A program made the translations under genes and the position numbers. Below, in pieces: positions 41,690 through 52,600 of a stretch of 64,000 nucleotides of DNA (position 1 is its first letter; each line of letters starts with the position of its first letter). The DNA is taken from contig JAPOWG010000116.1 in the NCBI GenBank assembly GCA_026707745.1, positions 1-64,000 on the forward strand, read 5' to 3'. The notes below the pieces were generated by a model. It searched no databases. It was not told the origin of the DNA and saw nothing but the letters and a program-made list of their open reading frames with translations. Source of the stretch: Chloroflexota bacterium (GTDB taxonomy: Bacteria; Chloroflexota; Anaerolineae; Aggregatilineales; Phototrophicaceae).

Positions 41690-44188
41690 GTGAACTGGTT
41701 AAACGAAGCGCTCGCGGGCATCTTGCCGACGCTATGGATGAGCGTCGGCTTGGGTTTGCCTTGGTCCCTGGCCTTGTTGCCGAGGAGGCATTGGCATTCT
41801 CGGGCGCTCGTGGCCGCGGTAGCGCTGGCTATAGGACCGGCGTGCATGACAGGCTGGATGCTGGTCCTGGGCGTACTCGGCGCTCAGGCCGGGCAAGGCT
41901 TGCTCGCGCGAGAGTGGATAATCGTTGGCAGCCTCTTGATTGCCGCGCTCGGCGCTGGCATCGCCTGGCGCAAACGCCGCGGATTAACAGCGGTTTCGGC
42001 GCCGCGAGCGCCCTATGCCTTTGACGAAAAACTGATCATCGCCATGATCGCAGCAGCGGTGGTCCTGCGTTGGATCCACACGGCCTACTGGCCCTTTACC
42101 GCTTACGATGCGCTCTGGGTCTATGGCTATCAAGGTCGCCTGTATTTTCTGGAAGGGCTGATCCCGCAGTCGATCGAGTATTATCCGCAGTTTTTGCAGC
42201 TTCAGTACGCCTATGTTCAGATTCTGATCGGCGCGATCAACGATTATGCGGCGCGCATGGTATTGCCATGGCTGCACATCGGCGGCATTTTTGCGGCATA
42301 TCTTCTTGGCGAAAGGCTGCTGAACCGACGGGTTGGATTGTTCGTCGCCGCCTTGTGGAGCCTGCATCCCTTCGTCGGGCAGCAGTCGACCATCGGCGAC
42401 CTGGAGATCACGCTCGCTTACAGTTTTACGCTTGCCGCGGTCTTTTTTTTGCGCGCCTGGTCCGAGCAAGAGGACGAGCGGGCACGTCGACGGGATGCCT
42501 TGTTGGCTGGGCTCATGCTCAGCATCGGCCTGTTCACCAAACCAACGGCAGGCGCGTTCGTTTGGGGCGTCCTGCTGCTGCTAGCCCTTGAAGCGGCGCA
42601 CGCAAAGTTGCAGTTTGGGCGGCTGAAGCCACGATTCACGGTCGCATTTTGGACGATCCTGGCCAGCGCTCCTTTAGGCGGCGTCTGGTATTTGCGCAAT
42701 CTGCTGCTCGGGCACGAAGCGATCACCTGGCCGGCGGACTTCTGGCTGACACAGGCGCGGCGTAGCGGAGACTACCTCAGCTGGGTCGTTCTGGCGATCA
42801 TCCTGGGCGTCGTCGCGGCGGCGATCAAATGCAGATTGCCGGCTCGGCAGGTTGTGATTGGCGCGGCGGGGGCGATCCTGCTGCTAGTTGGCGCTTTGGC
42901 GTCGAATCCAATCCTCTTCCCGGAACGATTCGATCCGCCGGCGAGTCATATACAATTGAGCGAGGCGGCTGCTATGGCCGGCGGGATATTACTAATCGGC
43001 GCGAGCCTGTTTGCGCATCGTCGCGCGCTGATTGAGGCATTGGCAAGACCGGGCTGCGTTTCGGTGGGCTGGGCCTTGCTCTTGGCGTTGCCCTATTTTC
43101 TCACTTTTTTCTTTTCTTACAGTTATCATTACCGGCTGGGATTCGCGATCGTGCCGCTGCTGGTTACACCCAGCGCGGCCGCATTGGCGAGCGTACTAAG
43201 TCCGGATCGAATAAAGGGATGGCGCCCTCTGATTCGACGGAGTTACATCCTGGTTCTCCTGATTTTGGGAGCGCCGGGTATTGTCTCGGCGGCTATCGAT
43301 GTCACCTGGTCGAGAGTGTGGCTGGTTGATGAATGGCTCGATAGCGACTCCAGAAAGTACCAGGTCTACAATCCCTCGCTGATGGAGATGGTATTCGGGC
43401 TCAAGGAATACTCGCGCGAGAATGAACGGGAGCCGTTTGTGCTGGCGCCGGGCGAGGAACGACTGCATTTTTTCTTCCCGCAAATGCGCATCGAAGATAC
43501 GGTGACAAGCACACTCGGCGAATACGAGGCGCTGGGCGCGACACATTTCATTTATGGCGCCAAAGCGCGACAAGCCTACCTGAACGCGGGCCTGGATCCG
43601 AGGCGCACGCAGTTGATTGCGGCATTGGGTCGGGACGATCTTTTCGAACTGAAAAAATGGCACTATGACGGCACATTCAGCTACGAACTCTACGAGAGCG
43701 GCGATTTTGCCGCGCGCGTCGGCGAGCCGTCACGCGGTTTTGTCTCCAATGTGTACGCGCAGGAGCTACTGTTTGGCGCTCGATTGCGCCTGTTTGCGAC
43801 GGATGCCTATCCGCGGAAGGCTTACAAGGGAACGCCCGTCACGCTGCTGACGATATGGCGCGCGGAAGAGGCGCTGGTGCAGGACTATCACATCGTGCTG
43901 GAACTGACCCATCCGGAGACCCGAGTTGCCGAGTACCAATGGCGCTTTGTTCCGGTCCAACATCGGCACGGCTACTATTCGACGGCACTATGGGACGCCG
44001 GCGAATTGGTCAATATGTCCACGGTGCTGCGCTTGCCGAGCGGCGATCCGCTGCCGCCGGAAGACGATTACGTGCTGCGCCTGCGCGTATTGAATCCAGA
44101 GTCGGAGCAGTTTCTGCCGCTAACGATTGATGGCGCGGAGGCGGGCGATGCCTGGCAATTGGACGGCATATACAAGTTCCGCAGTTGA
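41690..44188 (+). CDS. large membrane glycosyltransferase-like protein (3)
   Basis: 832 aa. The first 530 or so residues form about twelve membrane segments, with the acidic loop AYWPFTAYDALWVYGYQGRL and KPTAGAFVWGVLLLL similar to ArnT/PMT-type enzymes. The C-terminal 290 residues are soluble and include a likely beta-sandwich (RLRLFATDAYPRKAYKGTPV to the end), absent from the two preceding paralogues. GTG at 41690 is the only upstream start; ATG 41738 is an alternative. Ends two bases before the convergent CHAD gene. May glycosylate or sense an external polymer. Confidence 0.75.
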   Translation: MNWLNEALAGILPTLWMSVGLGLPWSLALLPRRHWHSRALVAAVALAIGPACMTGWMLVLGVLGAQAGQGLLAREWIIVGSLLIAALGAGIAWRKRRGLTAVSAPRAPYAFDEKLIIAMIAAAVVLRWIHTAYWPFTAYDALWVYGYQGRLYFLEGLIPQSIEYYPQFLQLQYAYVQILIGAINDYAARMVLPWLHIGGIFAAYLLGERLLNRRVGLFVAALWSLHPFVGQQSTIGDLEITLAYSFTLAAVFFLRAWSEQEDERARRRDALLAGLMLSIGLFTKPTAGAFVWGVLLLLALEAAHAKLQFGRLKPRFTVAFWTILASAPLGGVWYLRNLLLGHEAITWPADFWLTQARRSGDYLSWVVLAIILGVVAAAIKCRLPARQVVIGAAGAILLLVGALASNPILFPERFDPPASHIQLSEAAAMAGGILLIGASLFAHRRALIEALARPGCVSVGWALLLALPYFLTFFFSYSYHYRLGFAIVPLLVTPSAAALASVLSPDRIKGWRPLIRRSYILVLLILGAPGIVSAAIDVTWSRVWLVDEWLDSDSRKYQVYNPSLMEMVFGLKEYSRENEREPFVLAPGEERLHFFFPQMRIEDTVTSTLGEYEALGATHFIYGAKARQAYLNAGLDPRRTQLIAALGRDDLFELKKWHYDGTFSYELYESGDFAARVGEPSRGFVSNVYAQELLFGARLRLFATDAYPRKAYKGTPVTLLTIWRAEEALVQDYHIVLELTHPETRVAEYQWRFVPVQHRHGYYSTALWDAGELVNMSTVLRLPSGDPLPPEDDYVLRLRVLNPESEQFLPLTIDGAEAGDAWQLDGIYKFRS

Positions 44189-44189
44189 T

Positions 44190-45131
44190 CTAGCGCAGAA
44201 CCAGGAGCGCGTCCGAGAATTGACGCATGCGCGCGCGCCTATTGAAGGAAGCCCACTGTTCCTCGAATCGAAGGCGCAGCGCGGCCAAGGCTTGGTCGCG
44301 ATCGGCCAAGTAACTCCGGACGACCGCCGCCTGCTCCGGACTCAGTTTTTTGAGCCCGCTCATATAATCGCTGAAGACGGCAATGTCGTTGATGCGTCCG
44401 AGGATCTCCTGCATCTCTTTCGCTTCTCGCAGGAAGCTGTCGTTGGTCCTGCCCAGGAGCGGCTGAAAAAACTCCAGGGCGTAGCGCAACTGTTTAAATT
44501 CGACGCGCAAGGCATGCAAGATGGTGTCATCGGCGGCGGGCAGCACCGTGTCATAGGCTCGGACGCGCGCCAGACGCTCGTGCAAAAGTATCGGCAGCAC
44601 GTGGCGAAGCTGATGCGGCTCTTCGCGGTTGGGAACGAGCCTGGCTCCCCGGCCCGGCTTTTTGCAGAACCGCGCGAACTGCCGCAGAAATCGCGCATAG
44701 AACTTTGAATCGAAAAGCGCATTGAGTCCCTCGCGGTGTTCGCTGCGGCGGCTGTCCAGCCCCTCGATCACCTGATCAAGCGCCGCCTGATCGCCCTCCC
44801 GCAAGGCGGGACGGAATGCCTCCAGATCGTGAATCAGGACATCGAGATCGCGAATACGGCCGAGGGCGCGCGCGATACGCCGCAAATCGCGACTGTACTT
44901 GTCGACGGTATTGGGTTTGTAGCTGGCGCCAACGAGCATGAAGAGACTGCGCATGCGCCGGATGGCGACCCGCATTTGGTGGACGGATTCGATGTCCTCG
45001 CCGGTGCGGCTGCCCGCTTCGTGACGTTTCATCCGAGCGAGTTGAGCGGCGAGAAGTTTGCGACCGGCTTCCGCCATTGGATCATGCAAGAATATGTCGC
45101 GCTTTGCTTTGGACTTGTGTGATTTGCCCAT
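44190..45131 (-). CDS. CHAD domain protein
   Basis: 313 aa helical bundle with conserved His and basic residues (ESVHQMRVAIRRMRSLFML, IRDLDVLIHDLEAF, LHALRVEFKQLRYALEFF). CHAD domains bind polyphosphate and are usually genomic partners of CYTH triphosphatases; the CYTH gene here is 10 kb away, at 33755. No signal peptide. The N-terminus is Lys-rich. No clear ribosome site before the ATG. Confidence 0.9.
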   Translation of the reverse strand: MGKSHKSKAKRDIFLHDPMAEAGRKLLAAQLARMKRHEAGSRTGEDIESVHQMRVAIRRMRSLFMLVGASYKPNTVDKYSRDLRRIARALGRIRDLDVLIHDLEAFRPALREGDQAALDQVIEGLDSRRSEHREGLNALFDSKFYARFLRQFARFCKKPGRGARLVPNREEPHQLRHVLPILLHERLARVRAYDTVLPAADDTILHALRVEFKQLRYALEFFQPLLGRTNDSFLREAKEMQEILGRINDIAVFSDYMSGLKKLSPEQAAVVRSYLADRDQALAALRLRFEEQWASFNRRARMRQFSDALLVLR

Positions 45132-45367
45132 AGGTTAATCGACTTTCTCGCTGATCGCCCTAGCCCGGCCGATAGAGAGAACGAGACGGACTGACGGCCC
45201 TATCCCTCACTCAAATTATAGCGCGTTTCCCAAAGTGTGTTAAGCGAAGTTTAAGGACATTAACGCTATGTTACTGATTTCGTGACGTGCCGCGCGCTTT
45301 CCGCAGGCCGTCAATCGTCAGGCGCATGAAAGAAAACGCCACAATCGGGCGCGCATGACGGTGATGT

Positions 45368-45373
45368 TATAAT
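45368..45373 (+). promoter_or_regulatory. possible -10 box for the mutase gene
   Basis: TATAAT lies 30 bases before the mutase start. A good -35 is not evident. Confidence 0.4.
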
Positions 45374-45402
45374 CGTGTCAATAGCGACATGGAGAGATGC
45401 CG

Positions 45403-47079
45403 ATGCAGCGAGATTATGACAACCTGCGCGCATATCAGGGACGCTGGGAAGGCGAGACCTTGGGGGCCAACCTCAGGGGTCGACCGGAAAGAAAAGACAA
45501 GTTCACGACGATTTCGGGCAAGGCGGTCAAAGGCGTTTACACGCCGCTGGACAACGCCGAACTGGACTACGAACGGGATCTGGCGAATCCGGGAGACTAT
45601 CCCTTTACGCGGGGCATCCATGCCACAGGCTATCGCAGCAAACCCTGGACGCTGCGTATCTTTGCCGGGTTCGGGGGCGCCGAAGAGACCAATGCGCGTT
45701 ACAAATACTTGATTGAGCGCGGCAATATGGGATTGTCTGTCGCCTTCGACCTGCCAACGCTGATGGGATACGACAGCGACGCGCCGGAGGCACTAGGCGA
45801 ATTTGGCAAGTGTGGCGTTGCCGTCAGCTGCTTGCGAGACATGGAAATCCTCTTTGACGGCATTCGGCTGGATCAGATCTCGACCAGCATGACCATCAAC
45901 AGTCCGGCGCCGATCATTTGGGCATATTACATCGCCCTGGCGCAAAAGCGGGGCATCCCGCTGGATCAGCTGCGCGGCACGTTGCAGAATGACATTCTCA
46001 AAGAATATATCGCGCAAAAGGAGTATATATTCCCGCCGCAGCCAAGCATGCGCCTGGTGACCGACACCATCGAATACGCCAGCTATCATCTGCCGAATTG
46101 GAACAGCATCAGCGTCAGCGGTTATCATATTCGCGAAGCGGGCAGCACAGCCGCGCAAGAAGTGGCGTTTACGCTGCTGGACGGGATGGAGTATGTGCGC
46201 TGGGCGCTCGAGCGCGGTCTGGACGTTGACGCCTTCGCGCCCCGCATCAGTTTCTTTTTCAATGCGCATAACGACTTCTTTGAAGAAATCGCCAAGTATC
46301 GCGCGGCGCGGCGGATCTGGGCCCGGCAGATGCGCGAGACATTCGGCGCCAAGGATCCGCGCAGTTGGCTGATGCGCTTTCACACGCAGACGGCCGGCGT
46401 CAGCTTGACCGCGCAGCAGCCGGAGGTCAATCTCATACGCGTGGCGATTCAAGCGCTGGCGGGCGTGCTGGGGGGCACGCAGTCGCTGCATACCAACAGC
46501 ATGGACGAGGCGCTGGCGCTGCCTTCGGAACATGCGGCGATGCTGGCGATGCGAACGCAGCAGGTCATCCTCGAGGAAAGCGGCGTCGCCAATACGGTCG
46601 ATCCGCTGGGCGGCAGCTACTTCATCGAGGCCCTGACGGACGATATCGAAGCCGAGGTCCATGACTATTTCCGGCGCGTCGACGATCTGGGCGGGGTTTT
46701 GGCCGCGCTTGATGCCGGCTTCTTCATGAGTGAGATCGCCGAAGCGAGTTATCGCTATTCGCGCGAGGTGGAGTCGGGGGAACGTGGTATTGTCGGCGTC
46801 AACAAATACGTTGAAAAAGATGAGGAGGTAAAGATTCCGATATTGAAGATGGATCCGCAGGGCTATGAGCGGCAGGCCGCGCGTCTGGCGCGCCTGCGGC
46901 GGGAGCGGGACAATGAGGAGACAGCTCGGACTCTGGATGCGCTGCGCGAGGCCTGCCTCGGCGAGGACAATGTCATGCCCTATTTGATCGCTTGCGCTGT
47001 GGCGGAGGCGACGCTGGGCGAGACGGTGGATGTGATGCGCGAGGTCTTTGGCGTGTACGAGGAGCCGTTGATTGTGTGA
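45403..47079 (+). CDS. methylmalonyl-CoA mutase, catalytic (large) chain
   Basis: 558 aa TIM-barrel chain that rearranges (R)-methylmalonyl-CoA to succinyl-CoA with adenosylcobalamin. Family blocks include NTRGIHATGYRSKPWTLR-like TRGIHATGYRSKPWTLR, GNMGLSVAFDLPTLMGYDSD, TSMTINSPAPIIWA, SVSGYHIREAGSTAAQEVAF, and HTQTAGVSLTAQQPEVNLIR. The chain ends before the cobalamin-binding domain, which is a separate gene at 61463-61879, as in archaea and many Chloroflexota. GGAG lies eight bases before ATG 45403; ATG 45397 is too close. Confidence 0.95.
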   Translation: MQRDYDNLRAYQGRWEGETLGANLRGRPERKDKFTTISGKAVKGVYTPLDNAELDYERDLANPGDYPFTRGIHATGYRSKPWTLRIFAGFGGAEETNARYKYLIERGNMGLSVAFDLPTLMGYDSDAPEALGEFGKCGVAVSCLRDMEILFDGIRLDQISTSMTINSPAPIIWAYYIALAQKRGIPLDQLRGTLQNDILKEYIAQKEYIFPPQPSMRLVTDTIEYASYHLPNWNSISVSGYHIREAGSTAAQEVAFTLLDGMEYVRWALERGLDVDAFAPRISFFFNAHNDFFEEIAKYRAARRIWARQMRETFGAKDPRSWLMRFHTQTAGVSLTAQQPEVNLIRVAIQALAGVLGGTQSLHTNSMDEALALPSEHAAMLAMRTQQVILEESGVANTVDPLGGSYFIEALTDDIEAEVHDYFRRVDDLGGVLAALDAGFFMSEIAEASYRYSREVESGERGIVGVNKYVEKDEEVKIPILKMDPQGYERQAARLARLRRERDNEETARTLDALREACLGEDNVMPYLIACAVAEATLGETVDVMREVFGVYEEPLIV

Positions 47080-47157
47080 GCGGGGCCTGCTTTCGCAGAT
47101 GATTACGCTTCCGTAAGCACGAGAGAACCAGATTATGCTAGCGCCCAGGAATTTGAC

Positions 47158-47955
47158 ATGACCACCCCCGTCGTCTTCATCACAGGCGCGTCGAGCGGCA
47201 TCGGCTGGCAGACCGCCCTGGCCTTCGCGCGCGCCGGATACCATGTTTGCGGCCTGGCGCGACGTCAAGATCGACTGGAAGCCTTGGGCGCTGAAATTGC
47301 GAATATGCCGGGAGCGCATGGCGAGTTTCTGGCAGTAGCGGGCGATGTCCGCGAGGCGGATGCTGTTAAAGATGCTGTACGACAGACGGTTGACAAGTTT
47401 GGTCGGCTGGATGTGCTGGTGGCGAATGCCGGCATCGGTCACAGCGGCGCCGTGGTCGAGGCCGACTGGGAAGATATGCGGACTGTGACGGAAACCAATA
47501 TCAATGGCGTGTTGCATAGCATACGCGCTTGCGTGCCGGCGATGCGAGACGCGGACGGCGGGCATATCTTGATCGTCTCGTCAATTGTGGCGGCTGTGCA
47601 TACACCCTACACCGCGACCTATGCCGCCAGCAAGGCCTTTGTCTCGAGCCTGGCGGGTTCTTTGCGGCTGGAACTGGAAGACGATGATATCGATGTGACC
47701 GATCTGCTGGTAGGGCGCACTCTCACGGACTTCAACGTCAACAGGCTGGGACCAATCAAGCGTGGTGCGAGCGGTCTGCCGACCATGGAGGCCGATCAAG
47801 TGGCGGAGACCATTGTTCAGGCGGCGCGGGGACGACCCAGGCGCGTCGTTTTTCGTTTGTTCGATCGTTTGGTTCTCCTGGGCGGGATCCTGGTTCCGGG
47901 CATCATGGCGCGTTTGGCGAAGCGGCAATATCAGCCGGAAGATTGCGGCATATAA
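47158..47955 (+). CDS. SDR-family oxidoreductase
   Basis: 265 aa classical short-chain dehydrogenase. NAD(P) motif TGASSGIGWQT (residues 9-19), NAGIG, and the catalytic Ser (IVSSIVA) with YxxxK (YAASK) are present. The C-terminus has a hydrophobic stretch (RLVLLGGILVPGIMARL) suggesting membrane contact. AGGA lies eight bases before the ATG. Substrate unknown; it follows the mutase by 78 bases. Confidence 0.9.
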   Translation: MTTPVVFITGASSGIGWQTALAFARAGYHVCGLARRQDRLEALGAEIANMPGAHGEFLAVAGDVREADAVKDAVRQTVDKFGRLDVLVANAGIGHSGAVVEADWEDMRTVTETNINGVLHSIRACVPAMRDADGGHILIVSSIVAAVHTPYTATYAASKAFVSSLAGSLRLELEDDDIDVTDLLVGRTLTDFNVNRLGPIKRGASGLPTMEADQVAETIVQAARGRPRRVVFRLFDRLVLLGGILVPGIMARLAKRQYQPEDCGI

Positions 47956-48016
47956 GCGCCGATACGCCTATCAGAATGACGTAATAGACGGGATCCACGA
48001 GCACAAGAAGACAGGC

Positions 48017-48511
48017 ATGGCCAAGAAGCGGAAACTCAACTCGGTTCGTACCCTCGAGGCGCGAAAGATTCCTCACGAGATTCATAACTATGACCCGCGT
48101 ATTCGCGACGCGGGGGAGGTGGCGGATGCTGTGGGCTTGCCCGCGGACTCGGTCTTTAAGACCTTGGTGGCGGAAGTCCCGTCCCGGAAGAAACAGATCT
48201 TAGTGCTGTTGCCATGCAATAGCACCCTGAACTTGAAGCGGCTGGCCAAAGCCCTGGGCGCGAAGAAAGCCGCCCTGGCCTCGCATGCCGATGCCGAGAA
48301 GCTGACCGGCTTGCAGGTCGGCGGCATCAGCGCCCTGGCTTTGCTTCAGAAGCGCTGGGGCGTCTACCTCGACAGGCGCGCCCTGGAACAGTCGCATCTC
48401 GTGATCAGCGCCGGAGAACGTGGCATGCAGGTACGCCTGGAGACAAGGGCCTTGATTGACCTGGTGTCATGCGAGATTATTGATGTCGCTGACGCCAGCG
48501 AAACGCGCTAG
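48017..48511 (+). CDS. ybaK: YbaK/EbsC-type Cys-tRNA(Pro) deacylase
   Basis: 164 aa trans-editing enzyme that removes cysteine mischarged on tRNA-Pro. The catalytic-site Lys lies in SVFKTLVAE, and LLPCNSTLNLKRLAKALGAK, GISALALLQKRWGVYLD and VISAGERGMQVRL are family blocks. Length typical. ATG 48017 begins MAKKRKLNSV; earlier frame is within the SDR gene. Confidence 0.9.
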   Translation: MAKKRKLNSVRTLEARKIPHEIHNYDPRIRDAGEVADAVGLPADSVFKTLVAEVPSRKKQILVLLPCNSTLNLKRLAKALGAKKAALASHADAEKLTGLQVGGISALALLQKRWGVYLDRRALEQSHLVISAGERGMQVRLETRALIDLVSCEIIDVADASETR

Positions 48512-48541
48512 GGAGCGCGGATTGACTCCCCTTCCGTCCGG

Positions 48542-49507
48542 CTAGCGGGAAAGGATGCGAGCGAGGTCGAAGTACTCCGGCGTGATTTGGCGCGTGCGAG
48601 AGGTGCAGTCCTTTAGCGGCATCGGCACTTGTTCGCGGCCGACGCGCGCGACCATCACGCCCGATTCGCCGCTCAAGAGCAATTCGACGGCATAGACGCC
48701 CATGCGCGTTGCCAGCAAGCGATCAAAGGCGGTCGGGCTGCCGCCGCGCTGCGTGTGTCCCAGGATGGTGAGGCGGATCTCGAATCCAATATGCTTCTGC
48801 TCCAGGAAGCGCGCCAGTTCCGGTCCCTGGTAGGGCGCGCCCTCCGCCAGGACCGCGATAGCATGTGTTTTGCCGCGAATATAGGCGTCTTCGAGGGAGG
48901 AGGCGATCTCGTTCATGGTGACGCCGTTTTCGGGCGTGACGACGATTTCAGCGCCGCCCAGTATGCCCGCCATCACCGCCAGGTAGCCACAGTCGCGTCC
49001 CATGACTTCGACCACGAAGGCGCGGTTGTGCGAGGTGGCGGTGTCGCGCAGGCGGTCAACCGCATCGAGAATCGTGTTCAAGGCTGTGTCGACGCCGATG
49101 CTGGTATCGGTGCCCCAGATGTCGTTGTCAATGCTGGCGGGTATGCCAACAACCGGCACGCCGAGTTCGTGCAGCTTTTGCGCGCCGCGCAAGCTGCCGT
49201 CCCCGCCGATCACAATCACGCCCTCGATGGCATTTTCGTTCAGTCGGCGCTGTCCTTTGCGTTGACCCTGCGGCGTCTTGAATTCTTCGTTGCGCGCTGT
49301 CTGCAGGACTGTCCCGCCACGCTGCAAGATCCCGCTCACTTCGCGGCTGGTGAGCAAAGCCATATCGCCAGCCAACAATCCCTGATAAGCCTGGCGGATG
49401 CCGTAGACTTCCACATTTTTGTCCAGACCGGCGCGAACAACCGCCCGCACAGCCGCGTTCATTCCGGGCGCGTCGCCACCGCTTGTCATCACGGCGACCC
49501 GTTTCAT
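48542..49507 (-). CDS. pfkA: ATP-dependent 6-phosphofructokinase
   Basis: 321 aa. Catalyses fructose-6-phosphate to fructose-1,6-bisphosphate, the committed step of glycolysis. TSGGDAPGMNAAVR starts the ATP fold; VIGGDGSLRGA has Gly at the ATP-type position (GGDGS); IPASIDNDIWGTDTSIG is the catalytic loop (Asp base, with Ser where Thr is common). MGRDCGYLA and HTQRGGSPTAFDR bind substrate. GGAG lies nine bases before ATG 49507; five residues upstream are left out. Stands alone between ybaK (convergent) and dnaE. Confidence 0.95.
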   Translation of the reverse strand: MKRVAVMTSGGDAPGMNAAVRAVVRAGLDKNVEVYGIRQAYQGLLAGDMALLTSREVSGILQRGGTVLQTARNEEFKTPQGQRKGQRRLNENAIEGVIVIGGDGSLRGAQKLHELGVPVVGIPASIDNDIWGTDTSIGVDTALNTILDAVDRLRDTATSHNRAFVVEVMGRDCGYLAVMAGILGGAEIVVTPENGVTMNEIASSLEDAYIRGKTHAIAVLAEGAPYQGPELARFLEQKHIGFEIRLTILGHTQRGGSPTAFDRLLATRMGVYAVELLLSGESGVMVARVGREQVPMPLKDCTSRTRQITPEYFDLARILSR

Positions 49508-49675
49508 AGCTCGTAACTCCATTTCTTATTCGCGCTTCGCCACGGACGCGTCGGCAGATCGCGGAGAGTCCATAGGACAAAGCGAAACTATTCTAAACAG
49601 TTTTGAGACGGCTGACAAAGGGAGAAAACGTTAAGGATAGTTATATTTCAACGCAATCCGCCGCCGATATCGGGA

Positions 49676-52600
49676 TCAAAGGTCGCCATCGACCGTGATC
49701 AATTCCGGGCTGCCGACGATCTCTTGCAGGTCGTTTCGCAGCTCGGTACAGACCTGGGTCGTCAAGCCGGGGAAGTTCAAGGGGAATGATTTTTCATCTC
49801 GCTGAATAACGATCACAAAACGGTCATTGCCAGGATACTTCACCAGCGCGTTATGGATGCGCGACAACTTCCGGCGATCTTTATCCTCGTCGGCGCCCGC
49901 ATGCAATCGCACCGTAATCGTGAGCGGCGGGCGCTCTTCTTGCTGTGCTTCGTCAGGCATATCCAGATGGTCGTCGCCATTAGTCCATTCCGGCTCAGCC
50001 TCGTCATCTTGTTCGACCGGCTCGGCTTCGTCGGATGGCTGCGGTTCCTCGTTCGCCGCCGTTTGAACGGGCTCATCAGAAATGGGTTCGGGCTCCGAAC
50101 TGGCGGCGCCCTCGCGGGCTTCCGCCAGGGATTCAGGCGGCAGGTCCTGCTGCGGCGGCGCTTCCTCAACCATTGCCCAAACCGGCATCGAATCATCCAT
50201 GTCAACGGGCATATCGCCGTCAGCGGAAAAGGCATTGAAATCGATCGTGACGTCGTCGGCAATCACTTGCGGATCGCCGCGGCTGTCATCAAAGCGACCT
50301 GTCACCGCGACGATCTCCCCTTCAAACAAGCCCTTTTCGGCCTCACCATCGGCCAAAGCGCTGTTCAAGTCGTCAAAACGGGTCATAACCTGGGCATAGA
50401 CGCGCGGGAAAAGAACAATCTCGATGATTTCGGCGCTGTCGTGCCAATCTTCCAGACTGAGGATAGCCATCAAGTCGCTGTTGCGGGTGGTGATCTTGCG
50501 AACCCCCGTCAGTTCACCGGCTATGCGCACCGTCTCCGGCTTCGGCAGGCCGGTCCGCTTGAGATCGGAGATCCTGTGCAAGTTCTGCCGCTCAAATATT
50601 TCACGATGGCGGTCGACCGGCCGGCCGGTGACATAGAGCCCCAACAATTCTTTTTCCCATTTCAGCAGCTCGCGGGGGCGGAATTCCTCAATGTCACGAA
50701 GGTCGTCCAGCAAATCGACTTCAAGCTCGGCTTTGTCGCCGAACATATCCAGTTGACCAACTTCCAGGTCTTTGTGATAGTTGCTGCTGGTACTGACGAT
50801 GCGGTCAAGCGCGGCCATCAAGCTGGAGCGCGCGCCGAAGCTGTCCAGGGCGCCTACTTTTATCAGGCTTTCCAGCGAGCGCTTGCCGAATTGGCGCATG
50901 TCAACACGCTGGCAAAACTCCATCAGATCGCCGAAGGGCGTATCGCCGCGAACGGCGAGCAATTCTTCCAGCGCGCGGGCCCCGGCGTTTTTGACGGCTG
51001 CCAAACCGAAGCGGATGGCACGGCCCCCGTCCGCCATCGTCTCGATATCGAAGTCCAGTTGACTGGCGTTAAGGTCCGGCGGCAGAATTGGAATATTCAT
51101 TCGGCGGCATTCTTCCAAAAAGGTCGAGACTTTGCCCAGGTCATCGCGTTGAACGCTGAGCAAGGCGGTCATATATTCTTCGGGATAGTGGCATTTCAAA
51201 AACGCAGTCTGCACGGTGATCACGGCGTAATCCGCGGCATGCGGCTTGGGGAAGCCATAGTCGGCGAAGGACTCGATCAAGTCAAAGATCTGTCCCGAGA
51301 TTTCGGCCGAAATGCCGTTACCCGGACCGCGTTCAATGAAGATCGCTTTGTGTTTGTTGAGCTCTTCCGGCTTTTTCTTTGATACCGCGCGGCGCATCAG
51401 ATCTGCCTCGCCCAGTTCATAGCCAAACAGCTCGCCGCCGATCTGCATGATCTGTTCTTGATAGACGCAGATGCCGTAGGTTTCATCCAGGATCGGCTCC
51501 AGGCGCGGGTGCAGGAGTTCGATTTCTTCTTCCCCGTGCATGCGCCGATTGTAAGCCGGGATAAATTCCATCGGGCCCGGGCGATAGAGCGAGATGCCGG
51601 CCACGATATTCTCGAAGACGCGCGGTCGCATGCCGCGCAGCATCTGTTGCATGCCGCCGGATTCCACCTGAAAAACGCCGATCGTCTCTGCCCGCCCCAT
51701 CATAGCGAAGGCGTCATCGAGCATCAGCCGTTCTTCGTCGCTGATTGGCGCGTCATGGCGATAGGGGATGTTGTCCATGCTGTAGTTGATGCCGCGATGG
51801 CGCGAAATCAGTTCGCAGGCTTTGCGCATGATGGTCAGCGTCGACAAGCCCAGGAAATCGATCTTGAGCAAGCCGATGGACTCGGCGGTTTCCATCGGGA
51901 ATTGGGTGACGGCCTTTAGCGCGCCGCCGGAGGGGTCCTTGCCGGTGATGCGGTGCAGGGGCAAGTAATCCACCAGCGGACGATCCGCGACGATGACGCC
52001 GGCCGCATGCGTAGACGCGTGCCGCGTCATGCCCTGCAATTCGATTGCGGTATCGATGACGCGGGTCAGTTCAGCGTCCTCTTGATACAACGTTCGCAAC
52101 TCCGGATTGGCCTCGACGTAATCGCGGATCTTCTTTTGGCGCGCCTCCTGCGGGATCATAGCGGCGGCGCGATTGATCTTGCCCAAATCGACATCCAGGG
52201 CACGGCCGACATCGCGGACCGCGGCTTTGGCGCCCATGGTGCCAAAAGTGATGATGGCGGCAACTTTGTCCTCGCCATACTTTCTCGCCGCGTAAGCGAT
52301 CATCTCCCCGCGGCGGTCGTCCGGGTAATCGAGGTCGATATCGGGCATGCTGACGCGACCCGGGTTCAAGAATCGCTCGAACAAAAGGCTGTTCTGAATC
52401 GGGTTGATATTGGTGATGCCCAAGCTGTAGGCGACCAAACTTGCATTGCCAGAGCCGCGCACATTCCACCAGATATCGACAGAACGCGCGAATTGGCAGA
52501 GATCCCAGACGATCAGGAAATAGGAATCGAAGCCCATACTGTGAATGATATTTAGTTCGCGCTCGATACGCTCCGTAAATACGCCGTCCGCGCGCCAATC

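Noticed and set aside
45793..47565. 590-codon minus-strand frame opposite the mutase
   Set aside because: Antisense shadow; it crosses the mutase and SDR genes and shows no family pattern.
48542..49507. PfkA as a PPi-dependent enzyme because of SIDND in place of TIDND
   Set aside because: The GGDGS glycine indicates ATP type; Ser for Thr is conservative.
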